The position numbers and the translations under genes were made by a program. A stretch of DNA of 64,000 nt, from assembly GCF_963576545.1 (NCBI RefSeq), contig NC_083638.1, positions 27,166,090 to 27,230,089 on the forward strand, given 5' to 3'. The DNA comes from Limanda limanda. Lineage: Eukaryota > Chordata > Actinopteri > Pleuronectiformes > Pleuronectidae. The notes beneath the pieces are model-generated. The model was not told the DNA's origin and made no database searches. It was given only the letters and a program-made list of their open reading frames with translations. Below are positions 1 through 45,105 of the stretch, piece after piece (position 1 is the stretch's first letter; each line of letters begins with the position of its first letter).

Positions 1-3000
1 TCCAGTGTGCTTTGAAACGTCTGCCACAAGCAGGGTTGAAGGAGGCCAACTTTGGGAAAGTTTATATACTGGTTGTATGTGGAGTTTACTGGGCTAAAAC
101 ATGCCCAAATTACAGAACACGCTTAAATTGTTTTAGCCACTTTTAGCCACTACTAACTTGATTTTGACAAATGTGTCTGGCTTTAATTTAAAAGATTTAT
201 CTCCATTTGCCCTTTTCCAGAGTGTTGCTGCCAAAGATATGTATTGATATGTGCAGTAGCATTGAACTGGATAATAAGGATAATATATGGATGGGAATAA
301 GGAATATTCTCCCCTTGTTATGGAATGTGATATAACTGCTAGTTTTTATTTTCCAAAACATATTAAGTATGAAATATAATGGTTTTTTATGTACATGAGA
401 TTTTGAATTTATGACTTCTATCCAGATTTCCCTCTCAATTCTAGTAAACATGAGTTTAACGTAGAATCAGCTTGTTTGGTATTTTGTCTCTAGTCATTAG
501 CTGAGGACTTTGAGTTTCATGGGCATCAGCATTCAGCAGATACTTGGTCTCTACACTGGTCACGACCTGTGTGGCCCGTGCTGCAGGCGCCTGCACCTGT
601 TGCTTCATAATTTGTGTGTAGGTTTATTACTTTATTACAAAAAATGTTTTGCAAAGCCCTGAGTCATAATTACAATCTTAAAGTTCATCTTCCCTTTCTC
701 TGAGCTGCGTCCAGATCTGCTGTGATGTCAGATATATTTCATTTACTTTTCAAACAAGAGCGTCTGGTTTAATACATCGTCCCTGGTGTCATGTTTCAGA
801 GTTGCTCCCTTGTACAGAAAAACACAACATGTGCAATTAAAATATGTGTCCTAAAGAAGAAAACTGCTGAAAAGTGATGACTGATTACTCTTGAAATTAT
901 TTGTTATCACTTACCTGCAGTTTTCATTTGGGTACTGCCAAACAACCGTAGTAGTGTATGAGGGGGGAAATGTGTTTAATGACCACAACAAAAATGTTTA
1001 TTTTAGTTTGAAAATGTAAATGAATCACGATCCAGCCGTAAGAAAAAAGGTAAAATCAGAATACTGTTTATTGAAAATATAGAATGGTGATACTGGTGTG
1101 TAGCTGATAAAACATGCCGGGAAAAAGTTTCATTGCCAGCAGAAAGATTCAGCGTGTTCTTTCGGAAATTAAATTAAACAGTTCCAACTCTGTGGTTTTA
1201 TATTTTGGAGAACTACAGATATTCATATCGGCAGAACTGTCCGTTACTGATTTCATAACATTTAGTCCTGCAACATTTACAGATTTTTACAATATTCACA
1301 TTCAACATCAGTTTGTAGAGTAGGCTTTTTTTTTCACGTCATTCCACTGCTTAAACTTTGGTATGTTAAATATTACACTATTCACTTTTAAGTGATGTGC
1401 CCCTCCCAGTGTAGGATTATGTTCAGCCAGAAGTACATTGCCCTAGATCCAGGTGATACTCACATTTATTTACACTCATTAAACCTGCAACACCAGCCCT
1501 AATGTTTGATTATGACAACTTAGAACTTGTTTCCTGAGAATGAATCATCTTACCTAAACCTTTTAAGGCCACATTTGTAAAGTAGAACTTTAGACCAGCA
1601 TTAAAGTGGTAGTGTGACAACCTGTTAGCTGATTCGTATGAGTTTTCCATGACTCACTGCCCTGCAGCTTTTGAAGTGTAAATCCTCCTCACTGTGATGT
1701 GCGATAATGGCCTCCATATTTCTGCTGGTGCTGCTGGGGCTTCAGGCTAAGTGTTGTTTAGAGTACACCACAAAAGTGGGAGTAAAAGCTGAAGAGGCAA
1801 ACACTCCGCCTATCAACTCCGATCATATCCAGACTTTTTCTGATGAGGGTCAGGATTATTTAAAGACAAAAAAAGGCAGAGCAGTGACCTTTTTAACACT
1901 TTTCTTTACGGTGGTTTTGGTTTGGTCCACTTCTTCGTCAAAAAAGAGTCATACTCTACTGATTGTCTCAGGAAATGAAATAAGTTCAAGAAATTCAAAA
2001 CAAATTTCATGGGAGGCTCAATGAATAAAGGTGGGGGAAAAAAGTATTGTTTATAGGAACAGGCCGTTCAGAGATACATGGTTTTGGGGAATTTTGTGTT
2101 TTTCTCACTTTTCCAGAGTCAGACACTAATGAATGCCTCAGGAACAGACCTATTATGTTTAGTGCAGTCTGACATTATCTCAAACAACAATTATCCGATA
2201 ACCAGGATTTTGTAAGCATCCACAAATTGAGCAAAACTAGATAAATAAACCAAGGTGGGATGAGGAGGTGCCCTTTTTCATCCTTGGTCTGGTTGGCCAC
2301 ACTCTCAGTCTATCGATTGTAGAGATTACCATTACATTCATGTTTCCCAGGTGCTATATTCTATTGACTTAAGTCATCATCAGAGTTTTTCTCCAGCAAC
2401 TTTGGTTTACGTGACTTGAAAACATTTCCAACAGTCCTACCCTTAGTAAATAACATGCTAAAAAGCTAAAATATGATTATTAAACATAGAAAACTAAATC
2501 TTGTATACATGAAACATAAACACTTTAGTTGTGAGTATGTAAACATGATTTTAGCATTAAGCACAAAGGTTCACAGAGCTCTTACCGGGGCTCCAGGCTC
2601 TTTTTTTCATGAAAAATGAATTTGTTGTGACACTCCTCCACGATTCTTTCTGCTCTTTGTTTAACTTCTTTTCAACTCTTTGTTTTTGTTTAAATCATAT
2701 ATTCTGTATTTAATCAACTTGCATTGTGTACATATTTTATGGATGATGTTTTTATGAAAGCATTTACTGGAATTGTATTCTGATGGCTTCATAAAAGCAG
2801 ATAATAAAACAAAAAAAGTGGGTCATGTTCGGTAGACACAAAAGCAACAATAGCCTGAAAGCGGAGCAAACTAACCTTTATTGCATTGTTAAAGTACACT
2901 TGAATAGAACACGACCCAAGTATTTACTTTGTCACACAATGTTAAGTTGGCATTGAAACTGAGAACAGTTAGGCAAACATGTTCTGTCAACAATAGCTTG

Positions 3001-3348
3001 GCTCAAGTGTACTGTCAATATTTAAGAAAGCTATTTGCTAAATACTGCTTTGTAAATATCAATATTTCTGAAATGGAGAATGTTTTGTTGTATATAGTTA
3101 CATTTAACAGTTATTTATTGCTCTGTTTAAATAGCGGGTCAGTACATTTTGAAATATTAAGATCATTTGTGAGAAGGTGATCTCATGCATGGCTTAAAAA
3201 GAAAAGGTAGGGTAGTTTGATTTAGCTGAAACGACATGTTGTGATGAGGAGACGTGTATATATCAAAGGAACAAATATGAATGAAGGAAGTGGGTGGTTG
3301 GATCTTTATGTTACTCATCTTACCCTCTCCTTTTGTTTTCCCCCGCAG
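1..3348 (+). other. igf1r: igf1r intron 1, 3' part
   Basis: This is AT-rich sequence upstream of exon 2. No match to an IGF1R signal-peptide exon is visible, so exon 1 must be to the left of the window. A 105-codon reading frame at 1,707-2,024 is discussed under findings; no other gene is recognised. Confidence 0.7.
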
Positions 3349-32325
<28,977 letters not shown>

Positions 32326-35300
32326 TGGGATAGACACAACCGCCAGACTGCCCCCTGCTGCTCTGCAGAACCTGATGTCACAGTGGGTGTGATCTTTTAA
32401 AAAAATATATAGATAATATAGATAAAACAGCAAAACCATCCCCACTATCTGGGCGTGGTTAATCAGAGAGGAGCAAAGACTCACAGGAAGTCGGAGGAAC
32501 TGTTGTTTCTGTTACTGTTAGTTCATGCTCTGCTGTAACTCCATACACTCTTTTCATATTATTCTACTTGTGGTTTCTACCAGCTGGCTGTCAGATGTGA
32601 CACTGCCCTCGCTGCTGAGTGGAAAGACCAAAAAAAAGAAAGAAAAAAAAAAGACTGGAAAAGACAGGAAAATATAAAAATAATTGGGGGAGATCTCTCT
32701 GTCTCTCTCTCTTTATGGATCATCTTATTTTATAAATCATTGTTTGCTACTTTTTATATATATTTCCAAACGGAAAGACAAAATGTATAGGCCTTTATAA
32801 ACAACTGGCATTTTGATCGCTTTTGGGCGGGCATTATGGTGAAACTGTTAAGCATATCAAATGAAAAAAAGATCAGCGTCTTCGTCTGTCGTTCAGTAGA
32901 TTTGTTGCCGCAGGATGGGTCTCAGCATAATGCCAGGTCGACAGCCATTCTGCTGAATCTTAAACAACCAGGGGGAGAAAGGTCAAATCTGCCAAATTTG
33001 TTGCCAAATCATACTTTTTGTCAAAGGATCTCCTCTGCAGTCTTGCCCTGAAACACACCGGATTGAAAATGGAAGAAAATCAAAAGCACTTGGATTTGTT
33101 ACCACACTGTTAGTTCATTTTTGATGACATATCCCTCTACAGTCCTACACCACTCCTCTATTGCTGTTTGATACAGACACATACTGTACTATATCAGATT
33201 GACGTCATAGACAGAGGTTACATCAATTTATCTGAAATCCAGCCACATCCTGTCGCAAGTGCTGTTTCGTTACAGTTTAACTGCCAACACAAGTCAATAA
33301 AGAGGCAAAGACAGAAAGCGGTGAGGACTGCAAAGGGAATGAAGCATAAAGAGGAAGATAAATATTAACACTAGATCTATAAAGGCCTTAGCTCCTTGCT
33401 CAAAGGCGTCCTTGCTGTATACAAACAGGTATTTTGTTAGACTAGCCATTAGTCTCCAACATTTACAACATCTTTTCGTGGGCAGAGCATTTATGTAAAC
33501 AGTTGTTTGTGTCACTTTTTCTAACTTTTGTATGGTAGGAGACATTTATCATGTACAGAACGAAGCTGCTATTCCTTATTTCTCTTGTGGTTGTAATATA
33601 GTTAATATCTATATATAAAAAGAGAACTCTTTCAGGTTGGATCTACGAACGTTTCCACTACAGTCCATTTTTTAATGCTTGTAACTGTATAAAGTGTATC
33701 TGACCTAGTTTCTTTTCTGTGTTTGCGTAAAAAAAGTTATGACAATTGCAATTGTGTGTTTTCAAAACACCTGTAATGTCCCCTCCCATCTGACGATAGG
33801 ACAGCGATGGTGCCAGCCGCACTCGAAGTTCTCATGTTCTCTAGGGACACATTCGAGCTCGGTCCTCTAAGGTTTGGACTAGACCACCTCGACCCATCAT
33901 CATACGCAGAGATTAAATCGTCACTGCTGAGTCCCAACTAAATCTCAGGTCAGAGAGAAAAGTAAAATCCTTTTCCACGTTCTTTTTTGTGCTGTCATAC
34001 CCAGAGACATATTGTGTCTCATTGTATGTCCCTCTAACTGGGTTATTGCATTTACTCTCATCATTAGGCAAGAGCAATGTTTCTAACATCTGCCTGACAC
34101 CACAATGGGGTTTCCAAGTTTTCAATGGGTCCATGCACTTCAATGAGTCTAAATACAACTGAATATATTAATAAATAATACTGTTAGTTATAAAATTGAA
34201 ACGGATCAATGGAATTTTGTTTTTTTACTTTTGTTTTAATGTCCCGTCATTAACAAGACACTTAATTGTTTGTTTTATAGTTCATATATATATCACTCAG
34301 TGGATAAATTAATTTAAACTTAGCTTAACCTTATTTTACACAAGCTCTACTTTTATTTTTCAACTCCTTGTTTTCCTTTTTCATGGTCTCACTGTTAAAT
34401 ATATTCTTTAGATGTCCCTCGTTTTTCTCGTGTAACATTATTTGACGCTAAAGCATTTTAGCCAACACACAAACGTCAACAGAGTTAGCTAGCTAATGTG
34501 GCTCAAAGCTTGTTCATTTTACTCTGTTTATTTCGATACATGCGTCATTAAATGACAAACAAAATTGATAGAGACATGAAACACAAATTTAGAGATTAAA
34601 AGAATTTATGAAAACAAATGCATGATGCCTTCTTAATAGTGGTAGCTAGCTAATTAGGCACATTTAGCTGCAGCTGGTTTGCTAGCTGAAAGGGGCTCTT
34701 TGTGTTTAGCTAGCAGTACTTTAAGGCAAGCTAGGCAGATGCTACGCACACATAGAATTGGATTAAAAAGTGTTCCAACTTAAAAAAGGAAAACTGAAGT
34801 TCTGGAGAATATAATGAGCAAGTGAAAGATAAAGAGGAGTAAAATGAATCACACAGAGTAAATATTAGTATTTTCCTTTTACTTTCCATTGTGATTATTT
34901 AGATAACAGTATTATTGATGAGTTCATCGGTTCTAATATTTCATTCGTTTTTTTGGACCTTTCAGGCTTCATAAAATGTTTGCTGCGTAAAAAAACTGCG
35001 TTGAAGATACAGACTAAATTCAAAATGGAATTGATTCAGTTCAGAAGCAAGTGTGGACATCTTGTTTTCTGAAGGCAAGTGCAAAAAAAAAAGAAGAAAA
35101 AAACATGTCTGTTTGGATAATTTCACTTCCTGCTAATCATTGTTTCTCTTGAATCAAGGGTGCTGCTGGAGTAATCCATATTATTTATCTGTTTTCAACA
35201 TATTAGCATGTTTGTAGAAGATTGCTGAAGTTAAGGTGGATTGAGAAATGGGTGGAATTATCTAACAGCACTGAGAATTTCTTTGAAAATTGCTTTAGGA

Positions 35301-37040
35301 AGAATACGATTTCGCACCCGAGGATGATGCTAAACCTATTAAACAAATCCTGGTCATGTTCTGTTATTAGACAACTCAACCTGACTTCGACAAGAGAGCT
35401 AACTGAAGGTCCCATGTGCTGAACATCTAAGAGTGTAACAGACAATATGAAGTGGTGTATTATCAGAGAGGACCACATGGAACGGATTTGGCTCATTAAC
35501 CTCAAAAAGCGGTGTTTGGATTTCCCCAGCCCAGATGTTTTTGGTTATTTATGTTACTTTTCATGTGACGTGTTAAATCACTGTACAAATTCCCTACAAG
35601 TTGTTTTTTCCTTCTAATATTTGTACGTTCTTTTGCTATTTCGGGGGAAGGTTTTGTTGTTATTCCTTCAACCATCCATCTACCTCACTGTTTTTTTTTC
35701 CTTTTTCAATCTATATACATGTACAGAAAAAAACATTTCATCTCTTTTGTTTGGCTACAACAGTCGACTTTGTGAGAGCTGTTGATAAGGTCAAATTCAA
35801 ACCACAAACCAAACCATTCTCAGATCATTCAGGCTCCTAATAGATCATAAAGAATAGTTCTGTAACTTTTTTTTGGGGGTGGGGGGGGGGACTTAGAATA
35901 GACTAAAAGGCTGGTTTTATTTCTCGGATGCTCGCCTGCGAGAGGAGCTGGAAGGAGGAAGGAAGTTCAGGCCCTGCTGTGAGAGGTGGTGGCGTGTTCC
36001 TCCCTTGCAGTTAAAGCCTCCTCACCTCCTCCCTTTCTCCACACTCCCCTCTCCCTCCCCTCCTCCCACTACTTTGAAGTGTCGTTCCAGTTTGGGGCTC
36101 TCGTGCGTTGCTGTTACTTTATTACATGCATCTGTTTTCTGGGGGGTCTTTTCCTTGACAAGAAAATAGGTTTATTCTTTCTTTTTTAACAACAAAATGT
36201 AAACATGTTATTTGGTAAAGAAACACAACTGAACTTAAATATAAACAAGCAAAACTGATACTTAACTTTCAATTTAGTTTTTGTGTTGCACAAATTCAAG
36301 TAAGTCATTTCTGGCTACCATATATTTGGAACAGGTGTGACTTGAGAAACACCTCAAGTGTGTGAGGAGCTGGATAAAGATGTTGTATTCGTTTTTTTTA
36401 TTACAGGAATAACAGGTACTGTTCCTTGTGCCTAGACCTGTTGCCATGGTGATCATAATCCCAGAAAAAAAACATTGTTACTATTCTCTCCTCTTTTTTT
36501 TTTTCCTCTTTTTTCACGAGTCTTCTTCCCACCCTCACAGGGCAGGCTTGTAATTTCAGGCTGGGAGTCTCAGTGATATGATTCCTCCGGTCCAGTCCGC
36601 CCACAGCAGCAGACTGTGGTGGCCGCGTGGCGGTTTGAACCGACGTGATGAGGTCATGATGGGTATTTCACTGTTTGTGGTCTGATTTTTGCCTCACTTA
36701 TACCACTGGAACACCTCACAGAGCGGACTTCAAATCGAACAAATTTCTTCCGTCTTTGTTTTTTTTTTGTTACACCGATGGCCAATTTGTTACCAAGTTT
36801 TGATGTGTGTAAATTATTCATAGCCTTCCAGCTCTTGTTTTTCAACTGCAATGATCTGTTAGACGAAAGTTACATTTTTGGTTTTCTTTTGTACATGCTG
36901 TTGTAAGAATTTTTCCTGTTATCAATATAATCTGAGTACTGGGGAAATGATTGGCTGAAGGAAAAGAGAATGTCTGTTTCTCTGATTCTTTTTTTCTACA
37001 TGAGATTTAAGATGAATAAAAATGTATGCAAACTGTTTCG
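32326..37040 (+). other. igf1r: igf1r 3' untranslated region
   Basis: About 4.7 kb without a convincing gene follows the igf1r stop. A canonical AATAAA at 37,015-37,020, followed by T/GT-rich sequence (tgtgtgtcttcttt), is the best distal end. AATAAA hexamers at 33,296-33,301 and 34,170-34,175 could give shorter transcripts, and another at 38,038 could give a longer one. Human IGF1R also has a very long 3' UTR. Candidate microRNA seed matches are a let-7 8-mer (35,680-35,687) and a miR-96/182 type TTGCCAAA (33,001-33,008). The exact end is inferred. Confidence 0.65.
37015..37020 (+). terminator. igf1r: Probable distal poly(A) signal of igf1r
   Basis: An AATAAA hexamer is followed about 40 bases later by GT-rich sequence. 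It lies 1.2 kb before the lrrc28 promoter and is the last strong signal before it except for one at 38,038. Confidence 0.55.
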
Positions 37041-38193
37041 CTGCTCGTCTTTCTGGGAACTGTGTGTCTTCTTTGCACCAATGTTGCTACAGTTCAACTA
37101 TCGCTAGTTAGGGTAATATACCGAATCCTTCATATTAAGTTTATCTGGTAGAGTTTGTGCAGTAAATTTAGGTTGCAGGGCAGAAACTTTCAGAGGCTGT
37201 GCAATGTACACACAGTGTGTACTTGGACAGCTAAAAAATCTCAGGCATCTAACGTTTGTCATCCCTAAAAACAATTAACTAGCTACCCATCTAAAATTCC
37301 ATTTTGAGAACTAGCTGCATGTTAGTGGTATACAGGTGTAGAATTTCTAATGCAATTCAGCTAAGTGACTTCCAAACAAGAGTACTGGGTCAATGTGATT
37401 ACCAGCACAGCCCACTAATGGCAGAGCTAAATATAAAACTGGATCTCCAACAGAAAGGTGTAGAAAGATGCAGAGAGATCCTATTCCAAGTAACGACTTA
37501 ACATAATTAAGTAACTAAATATGAGTTTGATGCATTCACTTTGTAGCTGTTAGATCACATACAGCAAGGTATTTCGTGCACATTAATACATTAACTATTT
37601 TGGTATGTAAATTCAACTTGCCTATGCCAACATACATATCTGAATGTAGGACTTAAAACAATACGTCTCAAAAGTGGAAAAAAGTAAATTTCAAGCAAGG
37701 ACATTATAAAGATTGAGTCATAGATAGACATGTGTTTAAAATGTTATCTTGAAATCTGAATTTTCTTATTTGTATTATCACTAGATGTTCTTAAAATTTC
37801 CAATGTTAAAGTTCTCTTTAAATAAAATAAAAACCTAATTAATACCAAGAGGGAAATAAAAGTGTTGCAATTGTCATAAATCACAAGAAAAAAATGTGAA
37901 AATTTAAAATAATTTAATCAAACATTAGTTAATAAAGTAGCTTGTCTGTGAGTTCATTTCAATAACTTGATATACAGTAGTATGTTGGGTTGTTTATAAG
38001 CAAGCATCATATTTTACATATTGTTTGTTTTGTACTAAATAAAGATATCATCAGCGAGGTGAAAGCACAACATTGAATGGAGGGAAACTGCCCTTGAATA
38101 CATGTTCTATATAAATACGATGCATTCTAAAGTTGTACCAACAGGTGGCAGCCAAGCACCATTTAGGAGAAAATAGAAGAGGAAGAAGATGAG

Positions 38194-38201
38194 TGACGTC
38201 A
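38194..38201 (+). promoter_or_regulatory. lrrc28: CRE/ATF palindrome in the lrrc28 promoter
   Basis: A perfect TGACGTCA, extended to the 10-bp palindrome GTGACGTCAC (38,193-38,202), lies about 135 bases before the end of the probable first exon. CREB/ATF sites at this distance are typical of TATA-less housekeeping promoters. No TATA box is evident. Function is inferred. Confidence 0.6.
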
Positions 38202-38214
38202 CACGTTGTCGCTG

Positions 38215-38338
38215 CTTTACTACCCTTTACTTTACGTCTCGAGCTTCATGTCTTCTTAAAAGCACCCTTCTAAGTACAAGCAGGTCCCGAGTGTGTGTGG
38301 GGATTAAAATGAAATAAACACACTCCCGCACAGTTAAG
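38215..38338 (+). other. lrrc28: Probable non-coding exon 1 of lrrc28
   Basis: A donor-like AAG/GTAAAT at 38,338/38,339 lies 137 bases after the CRE. The next exon starts at 38,608 with a good acceptor (ctcctctcag) and carries the start codon. The transcription start is not determined; the left border given is approximate. Confidence 0.5.
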
Positions 38339-38554
38339 GTAAATAGCTTCCTTCCTGTTATTGAAAGCAAACGGCTACTAGCAGCCTCCTAGCTAGCATG
38401 CTAACGGTGATGGGTATGGAACCTGTCAGCTAGCAGCAGACGCTAGCTTCAGGCTACAGGCTGTTGCTGCTGGTGCTGCTGACAGTAACTTCATCTCCTG
38501 GAGCAGCTGTTATCTCCTGCAGCCACACAGTTTGTGAGCTAAGCACAGGCCTGA

Positions 38555-43273
<4,719 letters not shown>

Positions 43274-45105
43274 AATCCCCTCATTCTCCCTTGACACATT
43301 CGATGAAGAAGCTGTTGACTGGGTGTCCAGCAGGTGTCAGATAAAGAGCTTGTTGTTTGCGTGGATCTTGAATCTGTGTGCTGCATCAGGGCAGGAAGTC
43401 TGTGCTTGAAACAAAGAACCACAGATTTGCAGCGTCTGGGGATGTTTCATGGATCAGATCATGGACACAGGGCTCGTTCTGCAGCGTTTCAACACGGTAG
43501 ACAAAGACTCAAACCAAGATGGAGCTTCTGTCCGGAGTCAAACTTGAACGATTGCCCCGCTGTGTGTGTGTGTGTGTGGTGAGGGTCAACATAATGACTA
43601 CTGTGTGAGGGCTGTGCACCACTAAACTAGAAACTAACAGTATTATACCTAATGTAACTCACAAATGGGCACTTTTTAAGAACAAGCACTGTTTGATATT
43701 TGTGAAATCAGTAAGATCTTCTCACAGAGATCACGCATCCCATTGATTGGGAAGTCAATTCATATTATTAATATGGTTAATTTGACTGATTTCTAAGGAC
43801 TATTTGAAGGCTTATAATTTAAAATAATATGTATCTGTGTGATGTGTGTAATTTACAGCAGCGGAGAAGAACCTACCACATTAACTTTCCTCGAGAAGCC
43901 GTGTGTCTTGCATGTGACACTCGTCTCACAATGACGTCTGAATTTATACACTCAGTCAATATGACACATTTCATGAGATCAAATTTATGGTCTTCAGTGT
44001 GACTTTATTTCTAAAATCTTGTCTCCAGTCAATAAGATGAACCATAGATTGGTTTGACCTTTTTGTTAAACGGATACCGGAAAGTTCTCAGTTCTTTTCT
44101 AAGGCAGGTATCCATTTTTAAATGATGGCTGGTTTTGGAGCAAAAGTAAATATGTCGTTTATATTTTAAAAACAATTTTTTCCATTACCAGCATTTAAAT
44201 TGAATATCAGTGTAAAATGTCAGGATTCCACATAGATTCTTCAGAGGCACCGTTCGATTCCCTCGTTGGACTGATGCCTGTGTGTTGATATTCATGACTG
44301 TACAGTGTAAGTTATCATTTGTTTTGATTGTGTTGCTTTTGGCAGTAAATGTTGACTGATGTTTGAGCTTTGTGAATTTATTACACTACAGACACAGTTT
44401 GTCAGGGAAGCTGCATGGAGAGGTGTTAGTGTGGCTGCTTTTGTATCACTTACTCAATGTTAAATTACACTTACAAAAGAACCCTTGTGACACTTTAATC
44501 TAAATACATTGTGTTTTGTTTTCCACTATGTAGCTAAAAATCACATTCTAAAACTGTCCATAAAGAGTTTTTGGCTTTTTTTAAGTTGCTAAAAGCTGAT
44601 TACAGTAAGGTTTAAATTCATCCAGCTTTCATCTATGTAACATTTATATGGTGTACTTGTTCAATACTTCCTTTGACAAGTATTCTGATGATTACAAGCA
44701 GGTATAGTTTGTAGTTCCCCTGAGAACCACTGGACATGGTGTTGTAGGAGGAGGATGTGGAGGGTTGCAGGTCATCTAGCTGAGTCAACTAAGAAATGCA
44801 TGTTGCCTGAACTACTCTAAACAAACGGGTTAGTTGTTTGCAGTTAAACTTGATATTTCAAGTTCACCCAACATTGTACTTAAATGAGCTGAGGAGTCTA
44901 CAGCAGGTTCTTGAGATTCAGGAGGATGATACATGAATGATGCATCTGGTGGGACAGTGCTGTAAACAAATAGAGAGACCAAAGGGAGGTGAGACGCCTT
45001 GTAAACTTTAAGAGTTGTAAATTGAGCACATAAGCCATAGTTAACTGTGACATTTAAATGTTCTGTGGCCAATAACAAATAAATTAATTCATGTTGTACA
45101 TATAT
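43274..45105 (+). other. lrrc28: lrrc28 3' untranslated region
   Basis: About 1.8 kb without a gene follows the lrrc28 stop. The first clear AATAAA is at 45,078-45,083, followed by T/GT-rich sequence (tgttgtacatatatttttctggtg). The end is inferred. Confidence 0.6.
45078..45083 (+). terminator. lrrc28: Probable poly(A) signal of lrrc28
   Basis: A canonical AATAAA with a downstream T/GT-rich element; I saw no earlier AATAAA in the 3' UTR. Confidence 0.6.

Noticed and set aside
1..3348. A search for igf1r exon 1 inside the window
   Set aside because: No reading frame with a signal peptide ends in a phase-1 donor that would join the exon 2 codon; exon 1 must be upstream.
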